Position numbers and translations under genes: made by a program. The notes beneath the pieces were generated by a model that was not told the origin of the DNA, made no database searches, and saw nothing but the letters and a program-made list of their open reading frames with translations. DNA of 64,000 nucleotides from Pseudorhizobium flavum (GTDB taxonomy: Bacteria; Pseudomonadota; Alphaproteobacteria; Rhizobiales; Rhizobiaceae): assembly GCF_902502825.2 (NCBI RefSeq), contig NZ_LR723670.1, positions 3,654,501 to 3,718,500 of the forward strand, given 5' to 3'. The number at the start of each line of letters is the position of its first letter. Position 1 is the first letter of the stretch. Of the stretch, positions 16,010 to 24,950 are shown piece by piece.

Positions 16010-17068
16010 CTAGCTCTTGCGTCCGATGTCGCGGATGTCACGCACAAGCCGATCCGCCAGGCGGAGGGCAGCTCCGGTGGCCCCGACCATGGATGGCAGG
16101 ATCATCCATTCCAGGGTCCATGCAGCCCCTGAGCGCTCCTGCTCATGGACGAGGGCCTGATGAAGCCCGCCGGCCTGAGCCGCATTGTACCGCGCGAGCC
16201 CCACCAACATTTCCGCAGCGACGGGATTTTGCTTATGCGCCATGGCGGAAGAGCCACCGCCACCGGCCAGGATGATCTCCTCACCCATCTGGGCAAGCAA
16301 GGTGATGTCCTGCCCAAACTTGCCGAGGCTTCCTGTCAGGAGTGACAGGAGGCTCCCGAAGCCGGCAATCCTGTCACGCTGGCTATGCCATTGCGGAGCA
16401 TCGAGAAGTCCAAGCTCGGCCGCCATCGTTCGCCGGACCGCTTCTGCCTTGTCGCCAAGCTTCTCCAGTGTCCCGGCAGCACCACCGAACTGGATGACGA
16501 GATCGGTGGTCCTGTAGCGATCCATCTGGGACATGTGACGATGCAGCGGCTCCCGCCATGCACGCATGCGGTCCCTGACGGTGATGGGGATTGCCGCCTG
16601 CATGCGCGTATGCGCCATCAGCATCCTGTCGCCGAACGTTTCCTCGACCTTCTCCATCTCACCCTGCAAGGCGAGGACCCGCGAATGAAGGAGGTCGCAC
16701 ACGCCCTTCAGCCGCAGTATCAGCGCCGTGTCGATCACATCCTGGCTGGTGGCCCCCATGTGAAGGTGCGGCTTGGACTCCTCGCTCAGGCTTTCGCGCA
16801 CCTGCTTGACCAATTCCGGCACGACTACACCATCCCGGGCAATCCCCGCGCGCAGCCGTTCCATACTGGGCCGGAAGTTCCTGCAACACGCCACGATCTC
16901 CGCTGCAGCAGGCGCCGGGATCACCTCCCATTGCGCCTCGGCCTTCGCGAGTGCGGCTTCGAAGGAAAGCATCGCCGCAATCTCCGCCTCCGCCGAGAAG
17001 AAACCGGCAGCCTCGTCGTCGCCGACGAGGGCGGAGAGATAGGGATGGTCGAAGGCGGAGAAGCTCAT
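16010..17068 (-). CDS. pcaB: 3-carboxy-cis,cis-muconate cycloisomerase
   Basis: The 352-residue protein belongs to the fumarase/aspartase superfamily. It has HLHMGATSQDVIDTA (the TS-Q-D substrate-binding region) and the signature GGGGSSAMAHKQNPV, which holds the mobile catalytic serine loop. It lactonises beta-carboxymuconate to gamma-carboxymuconolactone, the second ring-cleavage-side step. ATG 17068 lies seven bases past the pcaG stop and starts the conserved SFSAFDHPYLS segment. It is somewhat shorter than Pseudomonas PcaB (about 450 residues), as is usual in rhizobia, where the C-terminal part is reduced. Confidence 0.93.
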   Translation of the reverse strand: MSFSAFDHPYLSALVGDDEAAGFFSAEAEIAAMLSFEAALAKAEAQWEVIPAPAAAEIVACCRNFRPSMERLRAGIARDGVVVPELVKQVRESLSEESKPHLHMGATSQDVIDTALILRLKGVCDLLHSRVLALQGEMEKVEETFGDRMLMAHTRMQAAIPITVRDRMRAWREPLHRHMSQMDRYRTTDLVIQFGGAAGTLEKLGDKAEAVRRTMAAELGLLDAPQWHSQRDRIAGFGSLLSLLTGSLGKFGQDITLLAQMGEEIILAGGGGSSAMAHKQNPVAAEMLVGLARYNAAQAGGLHQALVHEQERSGAAWTLEWMILPSMVGATGAALRLADRLVRDIRDIGRKS

Positions 17069-17075
17069 CGGCAGC

Positions 17076-17693
17076 TCAGACGTCGAAGAAGATCGTCTCT
17101 TTGTCACCCTGGAGATGGATGTCAAAGGTCACGGTATCGCCGTCGCGCTTGCCGATCAGGGTCGGGACGCGGACCTTGTGCTCGATGCGGGCGAGGATGG
17201 GGTCCTGCGCGTTCGCCTCCTCCTCGTCGGAGAAGTACATCCGCGTATTGAGGCCGATGTTGATACCCCGCGCCACGAGCCAGAAGTTGACATGCGGCGC
17301 CATCATCCGACCGTCGCGGAACGGCACCCGGCCAGGCTTGATCGTTTCGAAGACGAACTCACCCGTATCCATGTCGCCGGGGCAACGGGCCCATCCGAAG
17401 AAGTTCGGATCCGCCTCGCCGCGAGTCTCCGATGGGCTGTTGTAGAAACCGTCGGCATCGGCCTGCCATATCTCGACGAGCGCATCCCGTAGCGGTGTTC
17501 CGCTGCCATCGATGACGCGGCCACGGATGGTGATCCTTTCGCCGCGCGTCTGCTCGTTGATCATGGATCCGGAGCCGAGATCCTTGTCGAAGATGCCGTG
17601 TACGCCGGTGAAGTTCGGCGTGCAGCCGATATGGACATAGGGGCCCGCAGTCTGCGACGGCGATTCCTTGAGATAGCCGAGTGGCTGGACCAT
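17076..17693 (-). CDS. pcaG: Protocatechuate 3,4-dioxygenase alpha subunit
   Basis: The 205-residue protein starts with the LGYLKESPSQTAGPYVHIG segment typical of PcaG and carries a dioxygenase fold with RGRVIDGSGTPLRDALVEIWQ. It lacks the iron ligands, which lie in the beta subunit, but shares the beta-sandwich and forms the (alpha-beta)Fe protomers with PcaH. ATG 17693 is one base after the pcaH stop, showing tight coupling. The complex opens the ring of protocatechuate with O2 to give beta-carboxy-cis,cis-muconate. Confidence 0.95.
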   Translation of the reverse strand: MVQPLGYLKESPSQTAGPYVHIGCTPNFTGVHGIFDKDLGSGSMINEQTRGERITIRGRVIDGSGTPLRDALVEIWQADADGFYNSPSETRGEADPNFFGWARCPGDMDTGEFVFETIKPGRVPFRDGRMMAPHVNFWLVARGINIGLNTRMYFSDEEEANAQDPILARIEHKVRVPTLIGKRDGDTVTFDIHLQGDKETIFFDV

Positions 17694-17694
17694 G

Positions 17695-18435
17695 TCAGTT
17701 CCCCTCCATGCGATTTTCGAACAGGGTTGAGCGGCGGCCGCGAAGCACGATGTCAAACTTGTAGGCGCGCATATCGTGCGGAATGGTCGCATTCATGTCG
17801 AGCGGCGCAATCAGCCGCTTGATTGCTTCCTCGTCCGGAATTGTCTTCACGATAGGGCAGATCCAGATCAGCGGATCGCCTTCGAAATACATCTGGGTGA
17901 TCAGGCGCTGGGCAAATCCGTGTCCGAAGATGGAGAAATGGATATGCGCCGGGCGCCAGTCATTGACCCCGTTCGGCCAGGGATAGGGGCCGGGCTTGAT
18001 GGTCTTGAACCAGTAGAAGCCGTTCTCGTCCGTGATCGTCCGGCCGACGCCGCCGAAATTGGGGTCCAGAGGAGCCAGGTAGGTCTCCTTCTTGTGGCGG
18101 TACCTGCCGCCCGCATTGGCCTGCCAGAACTCGACAAGCGCTCCCGCAACGCCAATGCCCCGCTCGTCCAGTACCCGACCATGGACGAGAATCCGCTGGC
18201 CGATCGGTCCGTCGCCGGGCTTTGAATAGTTGACGATCAGGTCGTTGTCGAACTCGTTGATGATATTGTGTCCGAAGACGGGTCCGGTGATCTCGCTCTT
18301 CGTACCTTCCAGCGAAATCAGCGCGCGCTGCGGGGACCGAAGCACCGTCGTCTTGTACCACGGCGTGTAGGCCGGCGGATGCATGTCGCGGTCGCGGGCA
18401 AAGAAAGGTGTCGTTTCAGGCGGTGCGTTTCTCAT
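17695..18435 (-). CDS. pcaH: Protocatechuate 3,4-dioxygenase beta subunit (iron-binding)
   Basis: The 246-residue beta subunit contains the non-haem Fe(III) ligand set of intradiol dioxygenases: the Tyr in GGRYRHKK, the Tyr in GPYPW and the two histidines in RPAHIHFS. The upstream [27 protein letters not shown] segment is the intradiol dioxygenase core (quoted here as two overlapping halves, [11 protein letters not shown] and [12 protein letters not shown]). ATG 18435 overlaps the pcaC stop by four bases. With PcaG it carries out intradiol ring cleavage of protocatechuate produced by PobA from 4-hydroxybenzoate or from lignin-derived vanillate. Confidence 0.95.
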   Translation of the reverse strand: MRNAPPETTPFFARDRDMHPPAYTPWYKTTVLRSPQRALISLEGTKSEITGPVFGHNIINEFDNDLIVNYSKPGDGPIGQRILVHGRVLDERGIGVAGALVEFWQANAGGRYRHKKETYLAPLDPNFGGVGRTITDENGFYWFKTIKPGPYPWPNGVNDWRPAHIHFSIFGHGFAQRLITQMYFEGDPLIWICPIVKTIPDEEAIKRLIAPLDMNATIPHDMRAYKFDIVLRGRRSTLFENRMEGN

Positions 18436-18851
18436 TTCTTGTCTCCCCCGTCCTCGGTGTTGGCGTCCATTTCGGCGTAGACCGCCTTGGCGATCTTGAA
18501 GGCATGATTTGCCGCGGGGACGCCTGCATATACTGCCACATGCATGAGGGCCTCGCAGATGTCGTCCATTGTCGCACCGGTGCGAGCCGTCGCCCGCACA
18601 TGCATGGCGACCTCCTCGTGGTGACCGAGAGCCGCCAGCAGCGCAATCGTTACGATCGAGCGCTCCCGCTTCGTCCAGCCCGGCCGCGACCACAAGGTCC
18701 CCCAGGCCCCCTCGGTGATGAACTGCTGGAATGGGCGATCGAAAGGGGTTTCGCGGGCAAGGGCACCGTCGACATGCGCATCGCCAAGAACGGACCGTCT
18801 GGTTTGAAGACCCTGTCGATAGCGTTCCGTCTCGCGAGATGAATCGGTCAT
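18432..18851 (-). CDS. pcaC: 4-carboxymuconolactone decarboxylase
   Basis: This 139-residue protein matches the stand-alone CMD family: it starts with [20 protein letters not shown] and contains [17 protein letters not shown] and the [19 protein letters not shown] region with the conserved His-Glu. It decarboxylates gamma-carboxymuconolactone to beta-ketoadipate enol-lactone. The gene overlaps pcaD and pcaH by four bases each. In some bacteria pcaC and pcaD are fused (PcaL); here they are separate. Confidence 0.94.
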   Translation of the reverse strand: MTDSSRETERYRQGLQTRRSVLGDAHVDGALARETPFDRPFQQFITEGAWGTLWSRPGWTKRERSIVTIALLAALGHHEEVAMHVRATARTGATMDDICEALMHVAVYAGVPAANHAFKIAKAVYAEMDANTEDGGDKK

Positions 18852-19654
18852 GGTCTCAATCCCTCGACGTCATTAAACAGGAAACTGCGGATTAGCGCCG
18901 CATAGGCGGCAGGCGCTTCGGCGCAGGGTATATGAGCCGCATCCTCGATGATGCTGTATTGCGCCCCGTCGATGAGGTCGGCCATCGATCGGACCAGAGC
19001 CGGCGGCGTTGAGCCGTCATGTTCACCGGCAATGCAGAGGACGGGGACCGCAATCTTCTGCGCTGCTTCCGTGAAGTCCGCATCGCGGATTGCCGCGCAA
19101 GTACCGGTGTATCCGGCAGCAGGCTGACGTTGCAGCATGTTGCGGTAGCCTTGATAGGCTGCATTGCCCGGATCCCGGAACTCCGGCGTGAACCATTTGG
19201 CCATGATATCGTCGACCATGCTGGCGATCCCGCCTGTCTCGATTACCGATATGCGCTGGTTCCACATCTCCGGCGTCCCAATCTTGTGGGCCGTATTGGA
19301 CAGGATCATCGCCCGAACCAGATCCGGGCGTCGCTCATAGGCTCGCTGCGCGATCAATCCACCCACTGACAGGCCACAGATAAAGACCTCCGCCATTTCG
19401 AGATGGTCGAGCAGGCCGACGAGATCGCTGACATGGTCATCTATGCTGTAGGGCGGAGTTCCGAGATCGGAAAGCCCGTGCCCCCGTTTGTCGTAGGTGA
19501 GGATGGTGAAGTCATCGGAGAGTTTCGGCAGGACGTGGTGCCAAATGCGGGAATCGGTGCCCAGAGAGTTAATGAAGACCAGCACCGGCTTCCCGGAATC
19601 CGCAACGGTCACATCGTAATGAATCGTGACGTCGCTGATGCGTACAAACTGCAT
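18848..19654 (-). CDS. pcaD: 3-oxoadipate enol-lactonase
   Basis: The 268-residue alpha/beta hydrolase has the nucleophile Ser96 in CGLSVGG, an oxyanion region [12 protein letters not shown] near residue 28 and the C-terminal catalytic His in [12 protein letters not shown]. It hydrolyses beta-ketoadipate enol-lactone to beta-ketoadipate. ATG 19654 has a purine-rich AGGAGAGAGAC ribosome site; an in-frame extension of 13 codons upstream is not needed. It is the first gene of the pcaDCHGB operon and its promoter region carries the PcaQ box. Confidence 0.94.
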   Translation of the reverse strand: MQFVRISDVTIHYDVTVADSGKPVLVFINSLGTDSRIWHHVLPKLSDDFTILTYDKRGHGLSDLGTPPYSIDDHVSDLVGLLDHLEMAEVFICGLSVGGLIAQRAYERRPDLVRAMILSNTAHKIGTPEMWNQRISVIETGGIASMVDDIMAKWFTPEFRDPGNAAYQGYRNMLQRQPAAGYTGTCAAIRDADFTEAAQKIAVPVLCIAGEHDGSTPPALVRSMADLIDGAQYSIIEDAAHIPCAEAPAAYAALIRSFLFNDVEGLRP

Positions 19655-19726
19655 TGTCTCTCTCCTCCCGAGAATACCATTGCAGCTCCGCAATGGTTAG
19701 GTAAAATGACATTATCAGCCATTTGC

Positions 19727-19742
19727 TTAACTCCCAGGTTAT
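19727..19742 (-). promoter_or_regulatory. PcaQ-binding box upstream of pcaD
   Basis: On the minus strand the sequence is ATAACC, four bases, AGTTAA. From memory the rhizobial PcaQ site is ATAACC-N4-GGTTAA, so this matches 11 of 12 fixed bases. It lies 73 bases upstream of the pcaD start and directly next to the pcaQ start, consistent with LysR-type activation of pcaD and autocontrol of pcaQ. Confidence 0.7.
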
Positions 19743-19747
19743 ATCAG

Positions 19748-20674
19748 TTGGGCGACCCTCGCATCAAGTTTCGGCACTTGCATACATTTCTGGAGGTCGC
19801 TCGGCAAAGAAGCGTCGTCAAGGCGGCGGAGATCCTTCATGTCAGCCAACCCGCGGTAACGAAAACCATCCGCGAGTTGGAGGAAGCGCTGGGTGTCGCG
19901 ATTTTCGAGCGCGACGGACGAGGCATCCGTATCACGCGCTATGGCGAGATCTACCTCCGTTACGCCGGCGCGGCGCTGACCGCTTTGCGGCAGGGATTTG
20001 ATGCCGTTTCGCAGGAACTTTTCGACGCCGCCCCGCCTGTTCGCGTTGGGGCGCTGCCAACCGTTTCGATGCGCATCATGCCGCGCGCGATGTCAATATT
20101 CCTCGAACAGAAAACCGGGAGCCGCATCAAGATCGTGACGGGTGAAAACGCCGTTCTGCTGGAGCAGCTGCGGCTTGGTGACCTCGACCTCGTCGTGGGG
20201 CGCCTCGCCGCACCTGAAAAGATGACCGGATTCACGTTCGAGCACCTTTACTCCGAACGCGTCGTCTTGGCGGTACGGCCGGGACACCCGCTGCTGGAGG
20301 GCTGCCCCTCGATCTTCTCCAGCCTGCCGACATTCCCCATCCTGATCCCGACAAGAGGTTCCATCATCCGCCCCTTCGTCGAGCAGCTCCTAATCGCAAA
20401 TGGTGTGGGAAGCCTTCCCACACAGGTCGAGACTGTCTCCCACGCCTTCGGTCGCGCCTTCACCCGTTCAAGCGACGCCGTATGGATCATTTCGGAAGGC
20501 GTGGTGTCGGGGGACCTGGCGGAGGGGTTCCTGGTGTCATTACCCGTGGATACCAGCGAGACCAGAGGGCCCGTTGGACTGACCCTCAAGGCAGATCAGC
20601 CACCTTCCGCCCCGCAATCCATCCTGATGCAGACAATCAGGCAGGCCGCGACGGAGATTATGCCACTTCCTTGA
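19748..20674 (+). CDS. pcaQ: LysR-family regulator of the pcaDCHGB operon
   Basis: The 308-residue protein has an N-terminal LysR winged helix (RQRSVVKAAEILHVSQPAVT) preceded by DPRIKFRHLHTFLEVA, the conserved N terminus of PcaQ in Agrobacterium and Sinorhizobium. The rest is a periplasmic-binding-type effector domain. TTG 19748 is chosen because the only upstream ATG (19706) would put the PcaQ box inside the coding region. PcaQ homologues activate the divergent pca operon with beta-carboxymuconate and gamma-carboxymuconolactone as inducers. The stop is six bases from the convergent ornithine cyclodeaminase gene. Confidence 0.92.
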   Translation: MGDPRIKFRHLHTFLEVARQRSVVKAAEILHVSQPAVTKTIRELEEALGVAIFERDGRGIRITRYGEIYLRYAGAALTALRQGFDAVSQELFDAAPPVRVGALPTVSMRIMPRAMSIFLEQKTGSRIKIVTGENAVLLEQLRLGDLDLVVGRLAAPEKMTGFTFEHLYSERVVLAVRPGHPLLEGCPSIFSSLPTFPILIPTRGSIIRPFVEQLLIANGVGSLPTQVETVSHAFGRAFTRSSDAVWIISEGVVSGDLAEGFLVSLPVDTSETRGPVGLTLKADQPPSAPQSILMQTIRQAATEIMPLP

Positions 20675-20680
20675 GGGCGC

Positions 20681-21748
20681 CTATGCGAGGCAGGCCTGTC
20701 TCAACCAGGCCTGCCGCCGAAGCAACATGCCGTAGAGGTCCCGCGGCTCGTCCGGGTCTGCCAGCAGGTCCAAGGCGGTATAGTGCCTGCTCTCCTTCAG
20801 CTTCTCGTTCACGTAGCGCAATGCGGAGAAATCTTCGACGGCAAAGCCGACGCTATCGAAGAGCGTGATCTGGTCCGCACGGTCGCGACCGGCTTCCTTG
20901 CCGCAGATGACGCGCCAGAGCTCCACCACCGGATGGTCCGGGTCGAGTTGCTGGATCTCCCCTTCGACACGGGTTTGCGGTGGATATTCCACGAAAATGC
21001 TGGAGCGCAGCAGGATGTCGCGATGCAATTCCGTCTTGCCTGGGCAATCCCCGCCCACTGCATTGATGTGAACGCCGGCACCGATCATGTTGTCGGTCAG
21101 GATCGTGGCATTCTGCTTGTCCGCTGTTGCGGTGGTGATGATCTCCGCCCCTTCGACCGCCTCCTCCGGCGAAGCGCAGAGGGCAATGGATAGGCCCAGA
21201 TCCGCCAGATTGCCGCGGCAACGCGCCATCGCTCCGTGGTCGACGTCGAACAGACGCAGGCTCTCGATCCCGAGCAATGCACGGAAGGCACGCGCCTGGA
21301 ACTCGCTCTGCGCTCCGGTACCGATCAAAGCCATCGTCCGCGCGTTCTTCGGTGCGAGATAGCGGGCAGCAACCGCCGACATGGCCGCTGTCCTCAGCGC
21401 CGTCAGGATCGTCATTTCCGAAAGCAACAGCGGATAACCGGTCTCGACATCAGCGAGCACTCCGAAGGCCGTCACGGTCTGTCGTCCGGAACGTGTATTC
21501 TTCGGGTGCCCGTTGACATACTTGAAACCGTAAAGCCTGCCGTCGCTGGTCGGCATCAGTTCGATCACGCCTTCGGCCGAATGCGACGCGACACGGGGCG
21601 TCTTGTCGAAGTGCTCCCAGCGGCGGAAATCCTCCTCGATGTACTGGGCCAGCTCGACCAGAAAGGCATCGATGCCGGTCTCGAGCACGAGGTCCATCAT
21701 GTTCTCGACGCTTACGAACGGAACCAGGTTCAGGCCTGCAATCGGCAT
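20681..21748 (-). CDS. ocd: Ornithine cyclodeaminase
   Basis: The 355-residue protein is of the ornithine cyclodeaminase/mu-crystallin family, with MLPTS-like ELMPTSDGRLYGFKYVNGHP (only partly quoted: ELMPTSDGRLYGFKY), the NAD-binding ALIGTGAQSEFQARAF and the catalytic-region GGDCPGKTELH with its conserved Asp. It converts L-ornithine to L-proline and ammonia using NAD+. The full length and conserved motifs indicate the true OCD rather than an alanine dehydrogenase relative. Its ATG shares one base with the arginase stop (TGATG), so both are translated from one message and together turn arginine into proline and urea. Confidence 0.93.
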   Translation of the reverse strand: MPIAGLNLVPFVSVENMMDLVLETGIDAFLVELAQYIEEDFRRWEHFDKTPRVASHSAEGVIELMPTSDGRLYGFKYVNGHPKNTRSGRQTVTAFGVLADVETGYPLLLSEMTILTALRTAAMSAVAARYLAPKNARTMALIGTGAQSEFQARAFRALLGIESLRLFDVDHGAMARCRGNLADLGLSIALCASPEEAVEGAEIITTATADKQNATILTDNMIGAGVHINAVGGDCPGKTELHRDILLRSSIFVEYPPQTRVEGEIQQLDPDHPVVELWRVICGKEAGRDRADQITLFDSVGFAVEDFSALRYVNEKLKESRHYTALDLLADPDEPRDLYGMLLRRQAWLRQACLA

Positions 21749-22668
21749 CAGTAGCTCCTTGTGGGTCGGTCCAGCACCTTCCGGCCGAGCAGGCTAGCCG
21801 TCAGGTCGACCAAGAGGAGGGCGGTGCGCCCCCGCTCATCGAGAAAGGGGTTGAGCTCGACCAGGTCCAGACTGGTCACCAGCCCACTGTCGTGCAGCAT
21901 CTCCATGACAAGATGGGCCTCGCGGAAGGTAGCACCTCCGGGCACAGTCGTGCCCACGGCCGGCGCAACGGTCGGCTCCAGGAAGTCGACGTCCAGACTG
22001 ACATGCAAACGGCCACCGGCCGCCGACACCCGCTCCAGGAAATCTCTCAGAAGAGCCGCGACACCATGTTCATCGATGGTTCGCATGTCGTGCACAGTAA
22101 TTTGTGTCTCCTCCAGCGCCGCCCGCTCGGCTGGATCGACGCTGCGTATCCCGATCATGCAGACATTCGCGCCGTCAACAGGCGCGGCGAGAGGCGGAAA
22201 ATATCCTTCGAAGCCGGGCCGCCCGGTGAAATAGGCCACCGGCACCCCGTGCAGATTGCCGCTTTGCGTCGACTGGAGCGAGTGCAGGTCGGTATGGGCG
22301 TCGAGCCAGAGAACGAAGAGGGGTTTTCCTTCCTCAGCCGCACGACGTGACACGCCCGCGACCGTGCCGGCCGACAAGGCATGATCGCCTCCCATGAAGA
22401 TCGGCATGCCTTCATCGCTTTCCCGATATGCAACCTCCGCGAGGAGCTCGGTCCAAGCTGCAACAGGTCCCAGGTTTCGGATCGCCTGATTCGCATGCGG
22501 CATTACCATCGCGGCCCCTACGCTGACATTGCCGAGGTCACGGACGTCATGGCCCAGGCTCTCGAGAGTGCCCGCCAATCCCGCAACGCGAAGCGCGCTA
22601 GGCCCCATCTGGCAACCAAGTTGCGAAGCACCATCCTGCAGTGGAATGCCGATCAGTTTGCAGATCAT
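21748..22668 (-). CDS. rocF: Arginase
   Basis: The 306-residue protein has the ureohydrolase manganese motifs: MGGDHALSAG (GGDH), WLDAHTDLH (DAHTD) and SLDVDFLEPTVAP (SLDVD). The second residue after GGDH is Ala where many arginases have Ser. It hydrolyses arginine to ornithine and urea. ATG 22668 is chosen for its AAGGAGAC ribosome site. The operon faces an Lrp/AsnC regulator across about 110 bases, the standard arrangement for arginine-inducible catabolism in rhizobia and agrobacteria. Confidence 0.93.
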   Translation of the reverse strand: MICKLIGIPLQDGASQLGCQMGPSALRVAGLAGTLESLGHDVRDLGNVSVGAAMVMPHANQAIRNLGPVAAWTELLAEVAYRESDEGMPIFMGGDHALSAGTVAGVSRRAAEEGKPLFVLWLDAHTDLHSLQSTQSGNLHGVPVAYFTGRPGFEGYFPPLAAPVDGANVCMIGIRSVDPAERAALEETQITVHDMRTIDEHGVAALLRDFLERVSAAGGRLHVSLDVDFLEPTVAPAVGTTVPGGATFREAHLVMEMLHDSGLVTSLDLVELNPFLDERGRTALLLVDLTASLLGRKVLDRPTRSY

Positions 22669-22730
22669 AGAAGTCTCCTTTGATGGAAAGGAGCACGGAC
22701 GGATGGCAGAATGAATAGTTGGAATTGTCA

Positions 22731-22756
22731 AGAATGGCAGCTGAAGCTAGCATTCT
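22731..22756. promoter_or_regulatory. Palindromic operator candidate between arginase and Lrp-type genes
   Basis: AGAATGGCAGCT (22731-22742) and AGCTAGCATTCT (22745-22756) are inverted copies matching at 10 of 12 positions around a GA centre. It lies 25 bases before the Lrp-type start and about 60 from the arginase start. Lrp/AsnC regulators bind such imperfect palindromes in front of the genes they control. Confidence 0.5.
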
Positions 22757-22781
22757 GGAATGATCAAGAGGTCAAACTGGA

Positions 22782-23219
22782 ATGCACTCCCTCGACGAGA
22801 AACTCATCCGCCTTCTGCGGCACAATGCTCGCCGAAGCATTTCAGACCTTGCCATCGAGGTCGGAGCTTCGCGAGCCACGGTCCGTGCGAGGATCGACAA
22901 GCTGGAACGGAGCGGCAACATCATCGGCTATACCGTCGTGCTGCCGGCCGATGTCACAGGCTCCGCTGTTCGTGGAATCATGATGGTGGAGATCGAAGGC
23001 CGCGTCACCGATCGCGTTATAGCTGCGCTTCAGGCGTTCGCAGAAATCTCGGCGATCCACACGACCAACGGTCGCTGGGACCTCATCGTCGAACTCGGCG
23101 CCGACAACCTCGCAGACTTCGACGCGGTCCTCCGCAAGATCCGCCTTGTCCCCGGCATCACCGCAAGCGAAACGAGCCTGCTGCTCGCCACGCCACGCAG
23201 CACCAGGGCAAAGCTCTGA
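22782..23219 (+). CDS. Lrp/AsnC-family regulator, probably of arginine catabolism
   Basis: The 145-residue protein has an N-terminal AsnC helix-turn-helix (ISDLAIEVGASRATVRARID, about residues 20-39) and a C-terminal RAM domain for amino-acid binding (IHTTNGRWDLIVEL, LVPGITASETSLLL). It is divergent from the arginase-OCD operon and is most likely its arginine- or ornithine-responsive activator, as with PutR- or ArgR-like members of this family in rhizobia. That specific target is inferred from gene position and the palindrome in between. The start at 22782 gives the canonical N terminus (MHSLDEKLIRLL). Confidence 0.9.
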   Translation: MHSLDEKLIRLLRHNARRSISDLAIEVGASRATVRARIDKLERSGNIIGYTVVLPADVTGSAVRGIMMVEIEGRVTDRVIAALQAFAEISAIHTTNGRWDLIVELGADNLADFDAVLRKIRLVPGITASETSLLLATPRSTRAKL

Positions 23220-23225
23220 CCACAG

Positions 23226-23564
23226 TCAGTTCGCCTTGGATCCAAGCTCTGGGAAGGTTCGCGCCAACTCGTCCATGCTTTTGCACACGAACTCCTCGGC
23301 GCGGAGGGTCACGGCGATATTGTCGGCGACGGTCAAGGTCTCCTCGAAATGAACGGGGACGGGTTCTCCCTCTGTGCGCCGTAGTACCGCCTCGTGGCGA
23401 AAGCCGTGCTTCAGCAGCCAGTCGCGGGGAGCCGTCAGGCTCAAAGCAACATGTATGGCTCCGTCGTCCTCCTTCATCGCCTTGATCTTGTAGGTAACCG
23501 GGGCCCGATCGCCTTTGATGTCGATCTCACCTGGATAGCTCGCCTGCGTGAGATGCTCGCTCAT
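23226..23564 (-). CDS. Hypothetical protein
   Basis: This 112-residue, mostly acidic soluble protein has no feature I recognise. It has alternating polar and hydrophobic stretches compatible with a beta-rich fold (YPGEIDIKGDRAPVTYKIK and VHFEETLTVADNIAVTLRAEE). The ATG at 23564 has GGGAG eight bases upstream; a GTG three codons earlier is too close to that site. It is convergent with the Lrp-type gene (six-base gap) and divergent from the glycerate kinase gene. Its reading frame has codon use similar to neighbouring genes, so I take it as a real gene. Confidence 0.65.
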   Translation of the reverse strand: MSEHLTQASYPGEIDIKGDRAPVTYKIKAMKEDDGAIHVALSLTAPRDWLLKHGFRHEAVLRRTEGEPVPVHFEETLTVADNIAVTLRAEEFVCKSMDELARTFPELGSKAN

Positions 23565-23693
23565 ACCTTGCACTCCCTATGTCTGCCATACGCGAATCCA
23601 ATCCTTGGAAGCGCGCTTTGTTCCGTTTGCGGCGGTTGACGGTGACGGACCGGCGTGGTGCAAGAACGATGATCGATGTTGGAGGCGTCAGTA

Positions 23694-24950
23694 ATGAATG
23701 ACCGGGAGCTGCTGGCTGATCTCTTCAAGGCCGCCGTCGCGGCAGCCGATCCGAAGGAAGGCATTCGCCGGCATCTGCCCGTCCCCGGCAGGAGCGGCCG
23801 GACGGTCGTTGTAGGCGCGGGGAAGGGCGCGGCACAGATGGCGGCCGCACTGGAAGACCTATGGGACGGCCCGCTCCCGGGCGTAGTGGTCACACGCTAC
23901 GGCTATGGATGCGCCACCCGAATTGTCGAAATCCTCGAAGCCGCTCACCCCGTCCCCGATGCTGCAGGCCTCGTCGCGTCCCGAAGACTGTTCGACGCCA
24001 TTTCCGGCCTGACGGAGGACGACCTGGTGATCGCACTGATTTGTGGGGGAGGGTCGGCACTGCTTCCTGCGCCGCCAGCAGGCCTGACGCTCGCGGATGA
24101 GGTGGCGCTCAACGAGGAACTGCTCGCCAGCGGCGCCCCCATCTCCGCAATGAACGTGGTGCGCAAGCACCTCTCGACCATCAAAGGCGGGCGGCTTGCA
24201 GCAGCAACCAGCGCACGGGTCGTGAGCCTGATCGTTTCGGACATTCCGGGGGACAATCCGGCATTCGTCGCGTCTGGGCCAACTGTCCCGGACGCGACGA
24301 CGCGGCAGGATGCGCTTGATATCGTCGTCCAGTACGGACTGCGTCTTCCAGAACGCATGCTGGCCCATCTGCAATCTCCCGCAGCGGATGCACCCCATCC
24401 CCACGACGCGGTCTTCAGCCGCAACGAACATCACGTGATCGCTTCGGCCGCGGTTTCGCTCGAGGCCGCGGCCGAAGTGGCGCGCCGCCACGGCATCCAT
24501 GCGCACATCCTCTCCGACTCCATAGAGGGGGAGGCTCAGGATGTGGCGCGGGTTCATGCTGCCATTGCTCGCGAGATCTGCGACCGCAATCGCCCCTTCC
24601 AACGGCCTGCCATTCTCCTCTCCGGCGGAGAAACGACCGTGACCCTCGACGGGAGAGGCGGGCGCGGTGGTCGGAACGGCGAGTTCGCACTGTCCTTGGC
24701 GCTGTCGATCGATGGCTATCCGGTCGTCGCACTCGCAGCCGATACGGACGGAATAGACGGCTCCGAAGCGAATGCCGGCGCCTTTGCCGACGGCAACTCG
24801 GTCCGTCGATTGCGCGCCCGCGATCTCGATGCCCGCTTAGTCCTTGCAGGCCACGACAGCTTCATCGCGTTCGAGGCCATAGATGATCTCTTCGTGACCG
24901 GCCCCACCGGTACGAACGTGAACGATTTCCGGGCAATCCTGGTCCGTTAG
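23694..24950 (+). CDS. Glycerate 2-kinase (MOFRL family; formerly annotated hydroxypyruvate reductase)
   Basis: The 418-residue protein has the GckA/TtuD two-domain layout: an N-terminal DUF4147 domain with VVGAGKGAAQMA and VTRYGYGC, the ICGGGSALLPAPP loop, and a C-terminal MOFRL domain with LSGGETTVTLDGRGGRGGRN and DGIDGSEANAGA. Such proteins phosphorylate D-glycerate to 2-phosphoglycerate, often in tartrate, serine-cycle or glyoxylate pathways. ATG 23694 has GGAGG eight bases upstream. No obvious metabolic partner is next to it; the stop overlaps the end of the convergent pobR gene by four bases. Confidence 0.88.
   Translation: MNDRELLADLFKAAVAAADPKEGIRRHLPVPGRSGRTVVVGAGKGAAQMAAALEDLWDGPLPGVVVTRYGYGCATRIVEILEAAHPVPDAAGLVASRRLFDAISGLTEDDLVIALICGGGSALLPAPPAGLTLADEVALNEELLASGAPISAMNVVRKHLSTIKGGRLAAATSARVVSLIVSDIPGDNPAFVASGPTVPDATTRQDALDIVVQYGLRLPERMLAHLQSPAADAPHPHDAVFSRNEHHVIASAAVSLEAAAEVARRHGIHAHILSDSIEGEAQDVARVHAAIAREICDRNRPFQRPAILLSGGETTVTLDGRGGRGGRNGEFALSLALSIDGYPVVALAADTDGIDGSEANAGAFADGNSVRRLRARDLDARLVLAGHDSFIAFEAIDDLFVTGPTGTNVNDFRAILVR

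Noticed and set aside
19403..19747. Long N-terminal extension of pcaQ
   Set aside because: It lies opposite pcaD and across the PcaQ box; the LysR domain starts after TTG 19748.
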